Positions 5,645 to 6,627 of a DNA stretch of 6,627 nucleotides are shown here, one piece after another. The stretch is taken from NCBI GenBank assembly GCA_013314795.1, contig JABUEZ010000120.1, positions 1 through 6,627 of the forward strand. The letters run 5' to 3'. The position numbers were made by a program, and so were the translations under genes. The notes under the pieces were generated by a model. The model was not told the origin of the DNA, did not search any database, and worked only from the letters and a program-made list of their open reading frames with translations. Each line of letters starts with the position of its first letter. Positions within the stretch are counted from its first letter, which is position 1. The DNA comes from Candidatus Profundicultor aquiphilus (lineage in GTDB: Bacteria; Atribacterota; Atribacteria; Atribacterales; Caldatribacteriaceae).

Positions 5645-6627
5645 TCACGGGAGGTGTGGCCAGGGGTTAATCACATTCCCATAACGGCGCACTTCATAAT
5701 GGAGGTGTGGCCCGGTGCTGCGTCCGGTACTTCCGATTTTGCCAATGACCTCGTTTTTCTTCACCGAATCTCCAGGGTTGACCAGAATCCTGGAAAGATG
5801 ACCATATACCGTTTCATACCCAAACTGGTGCCGGACAATAACACATTTTCCGTAATTCCCATTCCACCCGGCAAACACCACTTTTCCTTCTGCCGTGGCC
5901 ACCACGTTCCGACCCGATGGCCCGGCAATATCAATTCCGGTGTGCCAGGCTCGTTGGCCGGTAAAGGGGTCTTTCCGCCAGCCATACCGGGAAGAGATTT
6001 TCCCCCAGCTTGGCCAGCGCATGGGAATGGTATCAAGCAATCGATCTTTTTTGTGCACTACATCGATGACTTCTTCCAGTGATTTCTTACGCAGGAAAAT
6101 CTCGGTCTTCAGCCACAAGAGGTTATCTTCCAGGGTTTTAATCTGGACATGGAGATTGGAATCATACGGCGAGGCAAGAAGAGAAGAAACCGGGGGGAGT
6201 GGCACCAGAGAGCTCAACAAGGGCCCTCCCGCACCCAGGGCCATGGTTTCCCAGCTTCCCTCCAAAAAACGGTGCACGGGAACACAGGGATTCAAATCGG
6301 TCGAAGCCAGCGACAGAGAAATGCCCAGCTTTTTCAGCCGGGATTGCAAATCCTTTTCCAGAAGCTCCCGAACTTTCTTGTCCAGCTCCCGAACCGCGTT
6401 GAGCTCCTGAAGCACCTTCTCGGTTTCCTGAGTCAAATTTTTGATGCGTTCCTCCTGTTCCTTTTTCTGTTTTTCAAGCACCGCCAGAGTCTGCTGCGTT
6501 TCCCGGAGTTCACGATAGGTGGAAGAAAGCGCTTTTCTGGTTTGTGCCTGATAAAAGAGAACTCCCCCGATCCCAAGTCCTATGCCCACAATGAGGATGA
6601 GAATCCCCAGAACAAGAGTCTGCCAGC
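5645..6627 (-). CDS. M23 family metallopeptidase with membrane anchor and coiled coil (5' end outside window)
   Basis: A LytM/M23-type peptidase expected to cut peptidoglycan cross-links outside the inner membrane. The frame stays open to the right edge. Residues are counted from the GTG at 6589, but twelve codons upstream (WQTLVLGILILI) complete a transmembrane helix, so the real start lies outside. Order: membrane helix to about residue 13, Glu/Lys/Gln-rich coiled coil about 22-88, a less conserved linker with a helical stretch (about 145-183), and the peptidase domain (about 193-310). Zinc and catalytic residues are intact: H216 and D220 (HTGID), H264 (YGHLS), H295 and H297 (HLHYE). The core also shows SRYGWRKDPFTG (200-211). 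This architecture is common in envelope endopeptidases of the MepM type; with intact residues it is likely active rather than an EnvC-like activator. It precedes the secreted-protein gene, likely in one operon. Confidence 0.93.
   Translation of the reverse strand, partial: WQTLVLGILILIVGIGLGIGGVLFYQAQTRKALSSTYRELRETQQTLAVLEKQKKEQEERIKNLTQETEKVLQELNAVRELDKKVRELLEKDLQSRLKKLGISLSLASTDLNPCVPVHRFLEGSWETMALGAGGPLLSSLVPLPPVSSLLASPYDSNLHVQIKTLEDNLLWLKTEIFLRKKSLEEVIDVVHKKDRLLDTIPMRWPSWGKISSRYGWRKDPFTGQRAWHTGIDIAGPSGRNVVATAEGKVVFAGWNGNYGKCVIVRHQFGYETVYGHLSRILVNPGDSVKKNEVIGKIGSTGRSTGPHLHYEVRRYGNVINPWPHLP

Noticed and set aside
5633..5647. Hairpin at the end of the M23 gene (TGAAG/CTTCA)
   Set aside because: A 5-bp AT-containing stem with no U-tract in the minus direction; unlikely to stop transcription before the secreted-protein gene.
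5895..6410. Long plus-strand open frame antisense to the M23 gene
   Set aside because: No Shine-Dalgarno, no recognisable domain and biased low-quality composition; it is the shadow of the well-supported minus-strand peptidase frame.

Overview
This window looks like ordinary bacterial chromosome carrying housekeeping and cell-envelope genes. It contains seven protein genes, two of them cut by the window edges, in short transcription units of both orientations. I see no mobile element, CRISPR array, tRNA, rRNA or defence system. Base composition is moderate, with no obvious compositional break. Promoter-like hexamers of sigma-70 type, purine-rich Shine-Dalgarno sites and GTG/TTG starts all point to Bacteria. 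The short chemotaxis-receptor tail ends in a Firmicute-like Gln-Phe-Lys-Ile. The phylum cannot be fixed from this window. A thermophile-rich or deep-branching lineage such as Atribacterota or a clostridial relative is only a guess.

Layout: (1) 3-161 (+) is the C-terminal end of a methyl-accepting chemotaxis protein. A perfect 12-bp hairpin at 162-189 follows and separates it from the convergent gene at 192-1313 (-), an AlaX-type alanyl-tRNA editing protein with a DHHA1 tail. (2) A short divergent promoter region (about 1314-1431) leads right into a stand-alone response-regulator receiver (1432-1815, +). Next comes glmS (1893-3707, +), the entry enzyme of amino-sugar synthesis for peptidoglycan and lipopolysaccharide. 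(3) An UPF0316 membrane protein with a TTG start (3787-4341, +) and a HAD phosphatase with its own extended -10 promoter (4397-5080, +) complete the plus-strand block. (4) On the minus strand, an envelope pair reads toward the HAD gene: an M23 metallopeptidase with a membrane anchor and coiled coil (5645 to beyond 6627), then an unrecognised secreted protein of 167 residues (5081-5584).

The theme, as far as there is one, is envelope biogenesis (GlmS, M23 peptidase, secreted protein) next to sensing and quality-control genes. The most informative details are structural. A bidirectional terminator is embedded in the last codons of the HAD gene, exactly where two convergent genes abut with no gap. 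The promoter placement shortens the response-regulator gene. The M23 reading frame clearly continues beyond the window. I did not find convincing evidence for a previously undescribed system.
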